A stretch of 64,000 nt of DNA, from contig LNFC01000018.1 of the NCBI GenBank assembly GCA_001464545.1, positions 98,554 to 162,553 of the forward strand. The letters run 5' to 3'. This DNA comes from Acidobacteria bacterium Ga0077551. GTDB taxonomy: Bacteria; Pseudomonadota; Alphaproteobacteria; Caulobacterales; Hyphomonadaceae. A model generated the notes under the pieces. The model had not been told where the DNA came from, did not search any database, and was given only the letters and a program-made list of their open reading frames with translations. This document shows positions 11,079-20,000 of this stretch, piece by piece; the first letter of the stretch is position 1; each line of letters opens with the position of its first letter. A program made the position numbers and the translations under genes.

Positions 11079-11108
11079 ACCGGCCGGAGCGATCCGGCCG
11101 GTTTTTTC
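11079..11108 (+). terminator. intrinsic terminator downstream of tig
   Basis: A GC-rich stem of about 10 bp (AACCGGCCGG... with ...CCGGCCGGTT, 4-base loop) leads straight into six T's on the plus strand, 28 bases after the tig stop. Confidence 0.9.
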
Positions 11109-11138
11109 TTTGGCGCATGGTGCAGGAAACGCCGCTTG

Positions 11139-11155
11139 GTAAACGGATATTAACC
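11139..11155 (+). promoter_or_regulatory. CtrA-like box upstream of the DUF2336 gene
   Basis: The sequence GTAA-N7-TTAACC matches the CtrA consensus TTAA-N7-TTAAC with one mismatch in the first half. It lies 52 bases before the chosen DUF2336 start. A short motif like this occurs by chance, so this is only a candidate cell-cycle control site. Confidence 0.3.
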
Positions 11156-11206
11156 AGCCTCGCCCAGGGTTCGGCCAGATTCCGAATCTGAGGATTGAGC
11201 GCGCCT

Positions 11207-12367
11207 ATGACGGTCCAGAGCATCCGGCCCCAGCTGACTGAAGACGACATCCTTCGCCTGATGCGGGGCGAAACCCCCGAGCAGCGCGCCTCGGTCGCGC
11301 ACCGGCTATGCCGCCGCATTGCGCTGGACGTGCTGACCGACACCGAAAAGGCGTACGCCGAGGAGATCATCGCCATCCTCGCCGAAGACGCGGCCGACCT
11401 CGTCCGCCGCACGCTCGCGGTGACGCTGCGGTCCTCTCCGATCCTGCCGCGCGAGGTCGCGCTGAAACTCGCGCGAGACATCGAAGCGGTCGCAATCCCC
11501 GTTCTCCAGGACTCGCCCGTGTTTTCGGACGAAGACCTCGTCGAACTCGTGCTGTCCGTCACGGCCGCCAAGCAGGCCGCCATCGCCAACCGCGACGCGC
11601 TGTCGATCACGATCACCGAAATCATCTCCGAGCACGGCGCGGTGGAAGCCGTCCGGGCCCTGTCCGCCAACCAGGGCGCAGAATGGACCGACAAGGCCTT
11701 TGACGACACGCTCCGCCGCTTCGGCCGTGACGAGATCGTGCAGGCCGGCCTGATCAAGCGCGACTTCATCCCGACGCACATTGCCGAGAAGATGGTCTCG
11801 CTGGTCTCCGGCCAGCTGTTCGACATTCTTGTGAACCGCCACGAACTCCCCGCCCAGCTCGCCATCGACCTCGCCGCCAGCGCCCGCGAGCGCGCGACAA
11901 TCGATCTGGTCGAGCAGTCGGGCCGCACTAACGACCTGCCGCGCTTCGTCTCGCAGCTGAACCTCAATGGCCGTCTCTCGAATTCGCTGATCATGCGCGC
12001 GCTCTGCTGCGGGCAGATGCGCTTCGTCGAGCATGCCCTGGCCGAACTTTCAGGCGTCGCCCACCAGCGCGTCTGGCTGATGATCCACGATGCCGGCCCG
12101 CTGGGCCTTCAGGCGGTGTTCGACCGCGCCGGCCTGCCGCGCAAGATGCTGCCGGCCTTCAAGGCCGCGGTCAGCGTGTTCCATGATACCCAGCATGATG
12201 GCGGGCCGAACGACCGCGCGCGCTTCCGTGCACGGATGATCGAGCGCGTGCTGACGCAGTTCCAGGCGATCCCGAAAGACGATCTCGACTACCTGCTCGA
12301 CAAGCTCGACTATTATTCCGAGATGGCGTCGCGGGAGGATGCGCTAGAAGACACCGACGCCGCCTAG
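11207..12367 (+). CDS. DUF2336 domain-containing protein
   Basis: This 386-residue, largely helical protein matches the DUF2336 family, common in alphaproteobacteria and of unknown biochemical role. The N-terminal part has LTEDDILRLMRGETPEQRASVAHRL, and repeated helical pairs such as VFSDEDLVELV recall HEAT-like repeats, as reported for this family. I start it at the ATG at 11207 rather than the in-frame TTG at 11195, because the GAGGA site at 11190-11194 abuts the TTG. No catalytic motif or membrane segment is visible. It converges with the EAL-like gene, with only two bases between stops. Confidence 0.75.
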   Translation: MTVQSIRPQLTEDDILRLMRGETPEQRASVAHRLCRRIALDVLTDTEKAYAEEIIAILAEDAADLVRRTLAVTLRSSPILPREVALKLARDIEAVAIPVLQDSPVFSDEDLVELVLSVTAAKQAAIANRDALSITITEIISEHGAVEAVRALSANQGAEWTDKAFDDTLRRFGRDEIVQAGLIKRDFIPTHIAEKMVSLVSGQLFDILVNRHELPAQLAIDLAASARERATIDLVEQSGRTNDLPRFVSQLNLNGRLSNSLIMRALCCGQMRFVEHALAELSGVAHQRVWLMIHDAGPLGLQAVFDRAGLPRKMLPAFKAAVSVFHDTQHDGGPNDRARFRARMIERVLTQFQAIPKDDLDYLLDKLDYYSEMASREDALEDTDAA

Positions 12368-12369
12368 CT

Positions 12370-13053
12370 TCAGGCGTCCGTCTGCGGCGCCACGGCGCCC
12401 GCAACACCGAGTTCATTCAGATAGTCCCCGTCACGCCAGTTGGCGTGATCGGCGACGACCAGGATGCCGGCCGAGTTCGCAGCATAGACCACGTCACACA
12501 GCTCGTTCGAAGCTTCCAGCGCGTCAGCGTCCACCCGGATCGTGTCGATCAGTATGCGGAAGCTTTCGCTGAGCGGCGTCTGCCAGGAATGGCGCATGTC
12601 GATGCCGACCCGGAAGCCCACCCGGCGCAGGCGCGCAATGCGGGCCGTGCTGTCTGCCGGGTCGCCCGCAAACGCGGCGTCGGTGAACATCAGGCAGAAT
12701 TCCTGCTGGCAGAGGATCGTGCGGCGCACGGCGGCGTCGCAGGCAACGGCCGTGTCCGGATCGGACAGGCCGGCCATCGGCGCAGCCACGAGAATCGGGC
12801 GGTGCGGCATTTCCTGCGCGCTGGCGGCGGTGGCAATCCGCTCCAGACGACCCGCCATCCACTTGGCCGGGCTCGGGATTTCATTGTCATTGGCGACCGG
12901 CCCGAACGCCACGCGCTCCTCGAACTCGATCGGCTCGTCGGCGACGAGGCCCAGCGAATCCCCGCCCAGCAGGTGCATCACCGGCTTGAAGCGGACGGAC
13001 GGTCCGCGTGCGGGATGCACGAGGGTCATGTTGGGGCGGGGGAAGGGGCGCAT
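12370..13053 (-). CDS. degenerate EAL-like domain protein
   Basis: This 227-residue protein follows the fold pattern of EAL phosphodiesterase domains but lacks their catalytic residues. FKPVMHLLGGDSLGLVADEP sits where YQPIVDL...EAL is expected, and IARLRRVGFRVGIDMRHSW where LRxLGxRVALDDFG is expected. Neither the EAL triad nor the DD pair is present. Such proteins usually act as binding or protein-interaction modules rather than enzymes. The ATG at 13053 is preceded by AAGGAA; an in-frame start at 13212 would overlap the divergent Nudix gene. The family identification is inference. Confidence 0.55.
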   Translation of the reverse strand: MRPFPRPNMTLVHPARGPSVRFKPVMHLLGGDSLGLVADEPIEFEERVAFGPVANDNEIPSPAKWMAGRLERIATAASAQEMPHRPILVAAPMAGLSDPDTAVACDAAVRRTILCQQEFCLMFTDAAFAGDPADSTARIARLRRVGFRVGIDMRHSWQTPLSESFRILIDTIRVDADALEASNELCDVVYAANSAGILVVADHANWRDGDYLNELGVAGAVAPQTDA

Positions 13054-13168
13054 CAGGTTTCCTTGTTGCGTCGGTTGTCTGGCTCTTGCCTTCCCTAACG
13101 GCTGGAGTTGAACATCACGCGCAGCCGGCCAGTGAGTTTTCCCGGAAATTGTAAGGATTTTGGCCACC

Positions 13169-13975
13169 ATGACTGAACCTGCCCCGTCCGAACCCCGGCT
13201 GTCGGCCACCATCCTGCTGCTGCGCGACGCCGCGCCGAAGCCGGAAGTGCTGATGGTGAAGCGCCATTACGAGATCGATTTTGCCGCTGGCGCACTGGTG
13301 TTCCCGGGCGGAAAAGCCGCTGCAGCCGATGCAAGCCCGGACTGGGATGACTGGACTGACGGCGATTTCGGCCCGGTCCAGCAGGATGCACGCATCGCCG
13401 CCATCCGCGAGGCCTACGAGGAATCCGGCCTGCTGATCGCCCGCCGCCGCGCCCTGCGCGGTCCCGGCGCGCCGCTGGTCGGCGCCGACATTGCCGAACT
13501 CCTCGCGCCCCACCGCAGCGCCGTGGACCGAGGGGAGATGTCCTTCCTCGCCCTGATGAAGGAACACAAACTCGTTCTCGCGCTCGACAGCCTCGTGCAC
13601 TTTGGCCACTGGATCACGCCGGTGATGATGCCGAAACGCTTCGACACGCACTTCTACGTCGCCCCGGCGCCGCTCTGGCAGATCGCGGCCCATGATGGCC
13701 GCGAGACCACAGATGCCGTCTGGCTGACGGCGGAGGACGCGCTTGCACAGGAACGCGGCGGCACCGCCACCATCATCTTCCCCACACGGATGAACCTTGC
13801 GAAACTCGCCCGGGCCACATCAGTCGATGATGCGATGAGCACGTTTGGCGCCGAGCCGGTCATCAGCGTGCTGCCGAAAGTCGGCAAGTCACCGGATGGC
13901 GAGCCCTGTCTCTACATTCCGGAAGAGGCCGGTTACGGCCAGACGATGGAACTCTTGTCCCGCGTCAACGTGTGA
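13169..13975 (+). CDS. Nudix hydrolase family protein (NUDT19/acyl-CoA diphosphatase-like)
   Basis: This 268-residue protein has a Nudix domain with an insertion. FPGGKAAAADA begins the box and the metal-binding helix REAYEESGLL follows about 40 residues later, giving an extended Nudix box like that of eukaryotic NUDT19 and related bacterial proteins that hydrolyse CoA esters. The later WITPVMMPKRFDTHFY segment is typical of this subgroup. The ATG at 13169 is preferred over TTG 13160 because AAGGA lies at 13153-13157. It converges on the Hpt gene with no gap. Confidence 0.82.
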   Translation: MTEPAPSEPRLSATILLLRDAAPKPEVLMVKRHYEIDFAAGALVFPGGKAAAADASPDWDDWTDGDFGPVQQDARIAAIREAYEESGLLIARRRALRGPGAPLVGADIAELLAPHRSAVDRGEMSFLALMKEHKLVLALDSLVHFGHWITPVMMPKRFDTHFYVAPAPLWQIAAHDGRETTDAVWLTAEDALAQERGGTATIIFPTRMNLAKLARATSVDDAMSTFGAEPVISVLPKVGKSPDGEPCLYIPEEAGYGQTMELLSRVNV

Positions 13976-14518
13976 TCAGCCGGCGAGGCGGGTGGCGACA
14001 CGGCGCTCCAGCGCCTCGCACACGGCGTCGGCCACCGAATGGCTGGCATCACCTTCCGGACCTGCGGCAATCGCCGCCCGGCAGGCTTCGACATGCAGGT
14101 TGATCAGCGGCGCATTCTCGCCGGGACGCGTCTGCGACAGCAGCAGGCACAGCGACTTGCTGAGCCGCGCCACCGCCGGAAAGCCATAGGACGGCGCTGC
14201 CCCGGTGATGTTGTGCGCCGCTGTGTAGAGGCGCCGGTAGTCCTCGGCGGTGGCCTCCGGCTGCTGCGCGTCCGCCCAGGTGGCGCGCAGCGATTCGAGA
14301 TCGCGCCGCATCCACACTTCGAACTGCTCGGCCAGATTGTCGACCGCCCGCTCGGCGTCCGCCGCCAGTGATTCGGTCGCCGCTTCCGTGAACGTCGCCG
14401 AATAGGCCGGTGCAGCCGGCTTGATGACGCGCGAAATATCCGGTGGTGGCAGGGCCTGGCTCTGTTTACGGCTGCCGCCGACAGCGAGGTTTGCCTTGGA
14501 GAGGAGTTTTCCGAACAT
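13976..14518 (-). CDS. Hpt domain protein (histidine phosphotransfer)
   Basis: This 180-residue protein has a charged, Pro-rich N-terminus of about 45 residues, then a helical bundle. The likely phosphorylation site is the His in AAHNITGAAPSYGF (about residue 101), matching the HxxKG-type Hpt pattern with the later Gly conserved and the usual Lys replaced by Thr. It is a stand-alone Hpt with no kinase in the window, so it would relay phosphate between proteins encoded elsewhere. An alternative is an Hpt-fold protein that no longer accepts phosphate. The gap to nadK is 80 bases. Confidence 0.68.
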   Translation of the reverse strand: MFGKLLSKANLAVGGSRKQSQALPPPDISRVIKPAAPAYSATFTEAATESLAADAERAVDNLAEQFEVWMRRDLESLRATWADAQQPEATAEDYRRLYTAAHNITGAAPSYGFPAVARLSKSLCLLLSQTRPGENAPLINLHVEACRAAIAAGPEGDASHSVADAVCEALERRVATRLAG

Positions 14519-14598
14519 ACATCAGGCCTTTGAGTTTAGGCCCGAAGGTTAACCGCCAAGCCTTAACAGTAAGCTGACGCGCGCCCGGCAAGAATGCC

Positions 14599-15366
14599 TT
14601 AGAAACCAAACTGCTCGGTCAGTATCCGCTCGTCCAGCGCATGGCCCGGATCGAACAGCAGGGTTAACCGGCTGGAATGGTCCGCCTCGACCGAGACCCG
14701 CACGATGTCGCGCACTTCCTGATTGTCCGCCGAAGCAGAAACCGGCCGGCGGTCCGGCGCCAGGATCTCGATGTCCACCCGCGCGTCATGCCGAAGCAGC
14801 GCGCCGCGCCAGCGCCGAGGCCGGAATGCGCTGATCGGCGTCATCGCCAGCATGTTTGACCCGATCGGCAGGATCGGCCCATGGGCGGACAGGTTGTAGG
14901 CAGTCGATCCTGCCGGCGTCGCGACCATGATCCCGTCGCACACCAGCTCATCCATCCGCACCCGGCTGTCGACCGCGATCCGCAGCCGGGCCGACTGCGC
15001 CGTCTGGCGCAGCAGCGACACCTCGTTGATCGCCAGCGCCCGGTGCTCGGCGCCGTGGATATCCACCGCCAGCATCTTCAGTGGCGTCAGGCTGGCCCGT
15101 TCGGCGGCATCTATGCGCTGGACCAGGCCGTCGGCCTTGTACTCGTTCATCAGGAATCCGATGGTGCCGAGGTTCATCCCGTAGACCGGCTTGCTGTCGC
15201 CAAACCGGCGCCGCAGCGTGTCCAGCATGGCGCCGTCACCGCCAAGGGCGACCACGACGTCCGCATCATCCTCGGGCACATTGCCGTACTTGGCCGCCAG
15301 CAAGGGCAGGGCCTGCTGCGCTTCGGGGCGTTTGGAGGCGAAAAAAGCAAGTTTCAGGTCGGCCAT
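14599..15366 (-). CDS. nadK: NAD kinase
   Basis: This 255-residue enzyme phosphorylates NAD to NADP. The GGDG motif (VVVALGGDGAML), the NLGTIGFLMNEY segment, INEVSLLR and the DGIMVATPAGSTAYNLSAHGPI signature are all present. The reading frame is open upstream to 15537, but MADLKLAFFAS at 15366 is where family members begin; an ATG at 15393 is an alternative. The gene is divergent from the aldolase-family gene, with a 142-base gap. Confidence 0.93.
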   Translation of the reverse strand: MADLKLAFFASKRPEAQQALPLLAAKYGNVPEDDADVVVALGGDGAMLDTLRRRFGDSKPVYGMNLGTIGFLMNEYKADGLVQRIDAAERASLTPLKMLAVDIHGAEHRALAINEVSLLRQTAQSARLRIAVDSRVRMDELVCDGIMVATPAGSTAYNLSAHGPILPIGSNMLAMTPISAFRPRRWRGALLRHDARVDIEILAPDRRPVSASADNQEVRDIVRVSVEADHSSRLTLLFDPGHALDERILTEQFGF

Positions 15367-15508
15367 GGCCGCATGTGCAAATGCTTTGAGCATGGCGTCA
15401 AGGCGAGGCACCCGAGGGGTGTAGGGTGAACCTGACACGCGCGTCACCTTCATCTGGCGCGGCCGCCGGACTTGGGTTAAAGTCCCCCCATAAACAGGGA
15501 GAGACAAC

Positions 15509-16300
15509 ATGGCCGACGGTAACCCGAATATCGACATCCGCAGCGCGGTCAGCGAAGCGGAATGGAAAGCGCGGGTCGATCTTGCCGCCCTCTACCGTCT
15601 CACCGCCCTCTACGGCTGGGACGACATGATCTTCACCCACATCTCCCACCGGATCCCCGGCCCGGAACACCATTTCCTGATCAACCCCTATGGTTACTTC
15701 TTCGAGGAGATCACTGCCTCTTCGCTCGTGAAGGTCGATCTGGACGGCAACATCGTCCAGGAAACCGACGCGATGATCAACCCGGCCGGCTTCACCATCC
15801 ACTCAGCCATCCACGCCGCCCGCGAAGACGCGACCGTCGTGATGCACCTCCACACGGACCAAGGCGTCGCCGTCTCGTCGCAGAAGGAAGGCCTGCTGCC
15901 GATCAGCCAGACTGCCATGATCGTTCGCGAAGACATCGCCTACCATGACTATGAAGGCGTCGCCCTCGACCTCGATGAGCGCGAGCGCCTGGTCGCCGAC
16001 CTCGGCCCCACCAAGCACTCCATGCTGCTGCGCAATCACGGCACGCTGACCTGCGGCGAAAGCGCCGCACTGACCTTCACCCGCATGTTCTTCCTCGAGC
16101 GCGCCTGCAAGATGCAGATCATGGCCCTCACGGCAGGCCGCGACGGCGTTCTGGAATGCGGTGAAGAGCTGCAGGACAAGGTTGCCGGCCAGGGCGGCCT
16201 CACCAAGCACAGCTCCGGCATGTCGACCCTGACGGACCGCCTCGTCTGGCCGGCCCTGCTGCGCAAGCTGGACCGCCAGCTGCCCGGTTATGCCGCATAG
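15509..16300 (+). CDS. class II aldolase/adducin family protein
   Basis: This 263-residue protein has the class II aldolase fold that uses a zinc ion held by histidines. FTHISHR near the N-terminus, VMHLHTDQGVAVS in the middle and LLRNHGTLTCGES later correspond to the fold's metal and phosphate-binding regions. The family includes sugar-phosphate aldolases and epimerases as well as many proteins of unassigned activity. This long form (about 260 residues) with an Asp-rich centre is usually annotated only at family level. A start with GGGAGA upstream supports 15509. Substrate unknown. Confidence 0.85.
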   Translation: MADGNPNIDIRSAVSEAEWKARVDLAALYRLTALYGWDDMIFTHISHRIPGPEHHFLINPYGYFFEEITASSLVKVDLDGNIVQETDAMINPAGFTIHSAIHAAREDATVVMHLHTDQGVAVSSQKEGLLPISQTAMIVREDIAYHDYEGVALDLDERERLVADLGPTKHSMLLRNHGTLTCGESAALTFTRMFFLERACKMQIMALTAGRDGVLECGEELQDKVAGQGGLTKHSSGMSTLTDRLVWPALLRKLDRQLPGYAA

Positions 16301-16326
16301 GTAATTCCACGGATAAGCCTAAATTA

Positions 16327-16357
16327 GCGCCGGGCTTAAGGAAACGAGGCCCGGCGC
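16327..16357 (+). promoter_or_regulatory. hairpin in the hemA leader / after the aldolase gene
   Basis: A 9-bp GC-rich stem (16327-16335 with 16349-16357) with a 13-base loop lies 27 bases after the aldolase-family stop and 43 bases before hemA. The 3' arm can also pair with GGGGC just downstream, so two mutually exclusive hairpins are possible. There is no T-run, so it is not a standard terminator. Confidence 0.35.
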
Positions 16358-16400
16358 CCCCTTGCGGGGCACCCTCATAGTGAAACTCAGCGTGCGGCCA

Positions 16401-17618
16401 ATGAAGCATCTCAAATCTTTCGAAGACGCCCTCAACAATATCCGCGGCGAGGGCCGTTACCGGGTCTTTATCGACCTGCAGCGCCACAAGGGCCGCTTCC
16501 CGAAGGCGACGGCGCGCATGGAAGATGGCGAGCGCGAAGTCACGATCTGGTGCTCCAACGACTACCTGGCGATGGGCCAGGACGACGATGTCATCGCCTC
16601 GATGCACGAAGCCATCGACAGTTTCGGCGCCGGCTCCGGCGGCACGCGCAACATCTCCGGCACCACCCGCTACCATGTCGATCTCGAGCGCGAACTGGCC
16701 GACCTGCACGGCAAGGAAGCCTCGCTCCTCTTCACCTCCGGCTACGTCTCCAACGACGCGACCCTGTCCACCCTCGGCAAGATCCTGCCGAACCTGATCA
16801 TCTATTCGGACGCCCTGAACCATGCCTCGATGATCGAAGGCATCCGCCGCTCCGGCGCCGAATACCGCGTCTTCCGCCACAATGACGTCGAACACCTGAA
16901 GGCCCTGCTCGAACTCGACGACCCGGCCCGTCCTAAGCTCATCGCGTTCGAAAGCGTCTACTCGATGGACGGCGACTTCGGCCGCATGCAGGAAATCTGC
17001 GACCTCGCCGAAGAGTTCGGCGCGCTCACCTATCTCGACGAAGTCCATGCCGTCGGCCTCTACGGCGACGAGGGCGCCGGCGTCGCCCAGATGCTCGGCC
17101 TCGGCGACCGGATCGACATCATCGAAGGCACGCTCGCCAAGGGTTACGGCGTCATGGGTGGTTATATCGCCAGCCATGCCACCGTCGTCGATGCGATCCG
17201 CTCGATGGCCTCCGGCTTCATCTTCAGCACCTCGACCTGCCCGGTGATGGCTGCCGGCGCGCTCGCCAGCATCCGCAAGCTGCGCACCGGCGAGGGCCGC
17301 CGCCTGCGCGCCATCCACCAGCAGAAGGCCGCTCAGCTGAAGCAGAAATTCCTGGAGCAGGGCCTGCCGGTGATGGACTCGCCGTCACACATCGTCCCGC
17401 TGCTTGTCGGCGATCCGGAACGCTGCAAGGCGCTGTCGGACACGCTGCTGTTCGACTTCGGAATCTACGTCCAGCCGATCAACTATCCGACCGTCCCGCG
17501 CGGCACCGAGCGTCTGCGCTTCACGCCGAGCCCGGTGCACGACGAGATCATGATGGACGAGCTGGTCGCCGCTTTGCTCGCGGTGTGGAAGCAGCTGGGG
17601 CTGGATCGGGCCGCGTAG
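16401..17618 (+). CDS. hemA: 5-aminolevulinate synthase
   Basis: This 405-residue PLP enzyme condenses glycine and succinyl-CoA to 5-aminolevulinate, the first step of tetrapyrrole synthesis in alphaproteobacteria (Shemin pathway). It has [49 protein letters not shown] and the PLP lysine in [15 protein letters not shown] start it at ATG 16401 because [22 protein letters not shown] is the family N-terminus; the frame is open to 16362. Its 3' end overlaps mucR by 71 bases on the opposite strand. Confidence 0.96.
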   Translation: MKHLKSFEDALNNIRGEGRYRVFIDLQRHKGRFPKATARMEDGEREVTIWCSNDYLAMGQDDDVIASMHEAIDSFGAGSGGTRNISGTTRYHVDLERELADLHGKEASLLFTSGYVSNDATLSTLGKILPNLIIYSDALNHASMIEGIRRSGAEYRVFRHNDVEHLKALLELDDPARPKLIAFESVYSMDGDFGRMQEICDLAEEFGALTYLDEVHAVGLYGDEGAGVAQMLGLGDRIDIIEGTLAKGYGVMGGYIASHATVVDAIRSMASGFIFSTSTCPVMAAGALASIRKLRTGEGRRLRAIHQQKAAQLKQKFLEQGLPVMDSPSHIVPLLVGDPERCKALSDTLLFDFGIYVQPINYPTVPRGTERLRFTPSPVHDEIMMDELVAALLAVWKQLGLDRAA

Positions 17619-17997
17619 GCGCAGGTTCTGGGGCCGGCAGCGCTTTCTTCCCGAGGCCGATCTGCTTCGCATGCCGCGAACGCAGCTTGGCATAGTTCGG
17701 CGCCACCATAGGATAGTCCGCCGGCAGGCCCCACTTGGCGCGGTATTCTTCCGGCGTCATGTCATAGCGCGTACGCAGGTAGCGCTTCAGCATCTTCAGT
17801 TTACGGCCATCTTCCAGGCAGATGATGTACTCGGCTGTCACGGATTTCGCGATCGAAACCGCCGGCTCCAGCTTTTCCTTCGGCGCCTCGGCGCCCTGCG
17901 TCAGACCCAGAATGGTCGCGTGCACGGTCTTGATCAGGTCGGGCAGCGCGCCCGCTACGGTCATCTCGAGCAGCTCGGATTCTTCCAGCTCTTTCAT
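17548..17997 (-). CDS. mucR: MucR/Ros family transcriptional regulator
   Basis: This 149-residue protein belongs to the MucR/Ros family, which controls exopolysaccharide, motility and cell-cycle genes in alphaproteobacteria by binding AT-rich DNA. The core [23 protein letters not shown] is unmistakable. The zinc-finger region [19 protein letters not shown] keeps Cys60, but the other ligand positions are Asp63, Tyr73 and Arg77 in place of Cys/Asp, His and His. A Pro/Ala/Arg-rich tail of about 35 residues is encoded over the hemA 3' end. Upstream lie repeated AGTATC boxes that could serve autoregulation. Confidence 0.9.
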   Translation of the reverse strand: MKELEESELLEMTVAGALPDLIKTVHATILGLTQGAEAPKEKLEPAVSIAKSVTAEYIICLEDGRKLKMLKRYLRTRYDMTPEEYRAKWGLPADYPMVAPNYAKLRSRHAKQIGLGKKALPAPEPAPTRPDPAPAASTPRAKRRPARPS

Positions 17998-18031
17998 GTC
18001 CCACCCCTACTGGACCTGTATTCACAGGGCC

Positions 18032-18084
18032 AGTACCAGAATAGTATCACGTTTAATTGTAGTGGGCAGTATCCGTAAAGTATC
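18032..18084. repeat. phased AGTATC direct repeats upstream of mucR and glyA
   Basis: Four hexamers lie in the same orientation: AGTACC at 18032 and AGTATC at 18043, 18068 and 18079. The members of each pair are 11 bases apart, about one helical turn. They sit 35-87 bases before the mucR start on the opposite strand. An imperfect inverted repeat (CCTGT-ATTC-ACAGG, 18015-18028) is next to them. They look like binding sites; the regulator is not identified. Confidence 0.5.
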
Positions 18085-18212
18085 AGCCGCCTAAGTCCTC
18101 GAATATATTTGCTTTACGCCAGTTGTCGCAGCAGCCTGAACATCCGCCGAGCACTGTTGCCCCGATGGGCGCACACGCGTAAACAGCGCGGGACTCGGAT
18201 CCGGAGGTTCAC

Positions 18213-19520
18213 ATGGCAGACTCGGCGCACATCCCGCAGACCCTCTCGGGCGGCTTTTTCACAACCTCGCTGGCCGAGCGCGACCCTGAAATCGCCGCTG
18301 CCATCGCCAAGGAAGCGACCCGCCAGCAGCACCAGATCGAGCTGATCGCGTCGGAGAACATCGTCTCCCGCGCCGTCCTCGAAGCGCAGGGTTCGATCCT
18401 CACCAACAAGTATGCTGAAGGCTATCCCGGCAAGCGCTACTATGGCGGCTGCGAATTCGTGGACATCGCCGAAGAACTCGCCATCGAGCGGGCAAAGAAA
18501 CTTTTCAATTGCGGCTTCGCGAACGTCCAGCCGAACTCCGGCAGCCAGGCCAACCAGGGCGTCTTCCAGGCGGTCCTCAAGCCCGGCGACACGATCCTCG
18601 GCATGAGCCTCGCCGCCGGCGGCCACCTGACCCACGGCGCCAAGCCCAACCAGTCCGGCAAATGGTTCAACGCCGTCCAGTACGGCGTGCGCCCGGACGA
18701 CCACCTGATCGACTTCGAGGAAGTCGCGCGCCTCGCCCGCGCGCACCGCCCGCAGCTGATCATCGCCGGCGGCTCGGCCTATCCGCGTCAGATCGACTTC
18801 CGCCGCTTCCGCGAGATCGCGGATGAAGTCGGCGCCCTGTTCCTCGTGGACATGGCCCACTTCGCCGGCCTCGTCGCGGGCGGCGTCCACCCGAACCCGC
18901 TCGACCATTGCCACATCGCTACCACCACCACGCACAAGACCCTGCGCGGCCCGCGCGGCGGCATGATCCTCACCAATGACGAAGCCGTCGCCAAGAAGAT
19001 CAACTCGGCCATCTTCCCCGGCATCCAGGGCGGCCCCCTGATGCACGTCATTGCCGGCAAGGCCGTCGCCTTCGGCGAAGCCCTGACGCCTGAATTTCGC
19101 ACCTATGCCGCTCAGGTCGTCGCCAACGCCCGCGCCATGGCCGCTGCCTGCCGCGCCGCCGGCCTCGATGTCGTCTCCGGCGGCACCGACACCCACCTCG
19201 CGCTGATCGACCTGCGCCCGAAAAACGTCAACGGACGCGACACCGAAGCCGCCCTCGATCGCGCCTACATCACCTGCAACAAGAACGGCATCCCGTTCGA
19301 TCCGGCCCCGCCGACCGTCACCAGCGGCGTGCGCGTCGGCTCGCCCGCGGGCACCACACGCGGCTTCGGCGAAGCCGAGTTCACCCAGATCGGCAAATGG
19401 ATCGGCGAGATCGTTGACGCCCTCGCGTCCGGTGACAGCACCGCCACGGAAGACAAGGTCCGCGCCGAAGTGAAGGCGCTGACCGCACAGTATCCGATCT
19501 ATGACGGTTTGGGAGCCTGA
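18213..19520 (+). CDS. glyA: serine hydroxymethyltransferase
   Basis: This 435-residue PLP enzyme interconverts serine and glycine while charging tetrahydrofolate with a one-carbon unit. It has the [31 protein letters not shown] and [10 protein letters not shown] segments and the PLP lysine in [20 protein letters not shown] site precedes the ATG. It is followed after 6 bases by nrdR, so glycine/one-carbon supply, ribonucleotide reductase control and riboflavin synthesis share a gene run. No glycine riboswitch was recognised in the 215 bases upstream. Confidence 0.97.
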   Translation: MADSAHIPQTLSGGFFTTSLAERDPEIAAAIAKEATRQQHQIELIASENIVSRAVLEAQGSILTNKYAEGYPGKRYYGGCEFVDIAEELAIERAKKLFNCGFANVQPNSGSQANQGVFQAVLKPGDTILGMSLAAGGHLTHGAKPNQSGKWFNAVQYGVRPDDHLIDFEEVARLARAHRPQLIIAGGSAYPRQIDFRRFREIADEVGALFLVDMAHFAGLVAGGVHPNPLDHCHIATTTTHKTLRGPRGGMILTNDEAVAKKINSAIFPGIQGGPLMHVIAGKAVAFGEALTPEFRTYAAQVVANARAMAAACRAAGLDVVSGGTDTHLALIDLRPKNVNGRDTEAALDRAYITCNKNGIPFDPAPPTVTSGVRVGSPAGTTRGFGEAEFTQIGKWIGEIVDALASGDSTATEDKVRAEVKALTAQYPIYDGLGA

Positions 19521-19526
19521 TACGCC

Positions 19527-20000
19527 TTGCGGTGTCCCTTCTGCGGCTCAGACAATACTTCGGTAAAGGACAGCCGCGCGGCTGAAGACGATACCGCTGT
19601 CCGCCGACGTAGGGTTTGCGAGAATTGCGGCGCTCGCTTCACCACGTTCGAGCGCGTCCAGCTGCGCGAGATCATGGTCGTCAAACGCGACGGCAAACGC
19701 GCCCTGTTCGACCGGGAGAAGGTCCAGCGCTCGATCATGGTCGCCCTGCGCAAACGCCCGGTCGACCGCGAGCGCGTGGACCAGATGGTCTCCGGCATCG
19801 TCCGCAAGCTCGAAAGCGGCGGCGAAACCGAAATCCCGTCCTCGGAAGTCGGCGAACTGGTGATGGAAGCGCTGAAACGCGTCGATCCCGTCGGCTATGT
19901 CCGCTACGCCTCCGTCTACCGCGACTTCAAGGATCCGAGCGACTTCGCCCAGTTCATCGAAAAGGCCGCGCTCGACGAAGAAGACGCCGGCGAAGCATGA
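19527..20000 (+). CDS. nrdR: transcriptional repressor NrdR
   Basis: This 157-residue regulator represses ribonucleotide reductase operons when dATP is high. It has the N-terminal zinc ribbon (Cys3, Cys6, Cys31, Cys34) and the following ATP-cone domain with the [16 protein letters not shown] segment. The start is TTG at 19527, forced by MRCPFCGS being the invariant family N-terminus. The stop overlaps the ribD start by the ATGA arrangement. The glyA-nrdR-rib-nusB order is common in alphaproteobacteria. Confidence 0.96.
   Translation: MRCPFCGSDNTSVKDSRAAEDDTAVRRRRVCENCGARFTTFERVQLREIMVVKRDGKRALFDREKVQRSIMVALRKRPVDRERVDQMVSGIVRKLESGGETEIPSSEVGELVMEALKRVDPVGYVRYASVYRDFKDPSDFAQFIEKAALDEEDAGEA

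Noticed and set aside
17998..18212. Glycine riboswitch upstream of glyA
   Set aside because: No tandem aptamer core is visible; the region is explained better by regulator boxes.
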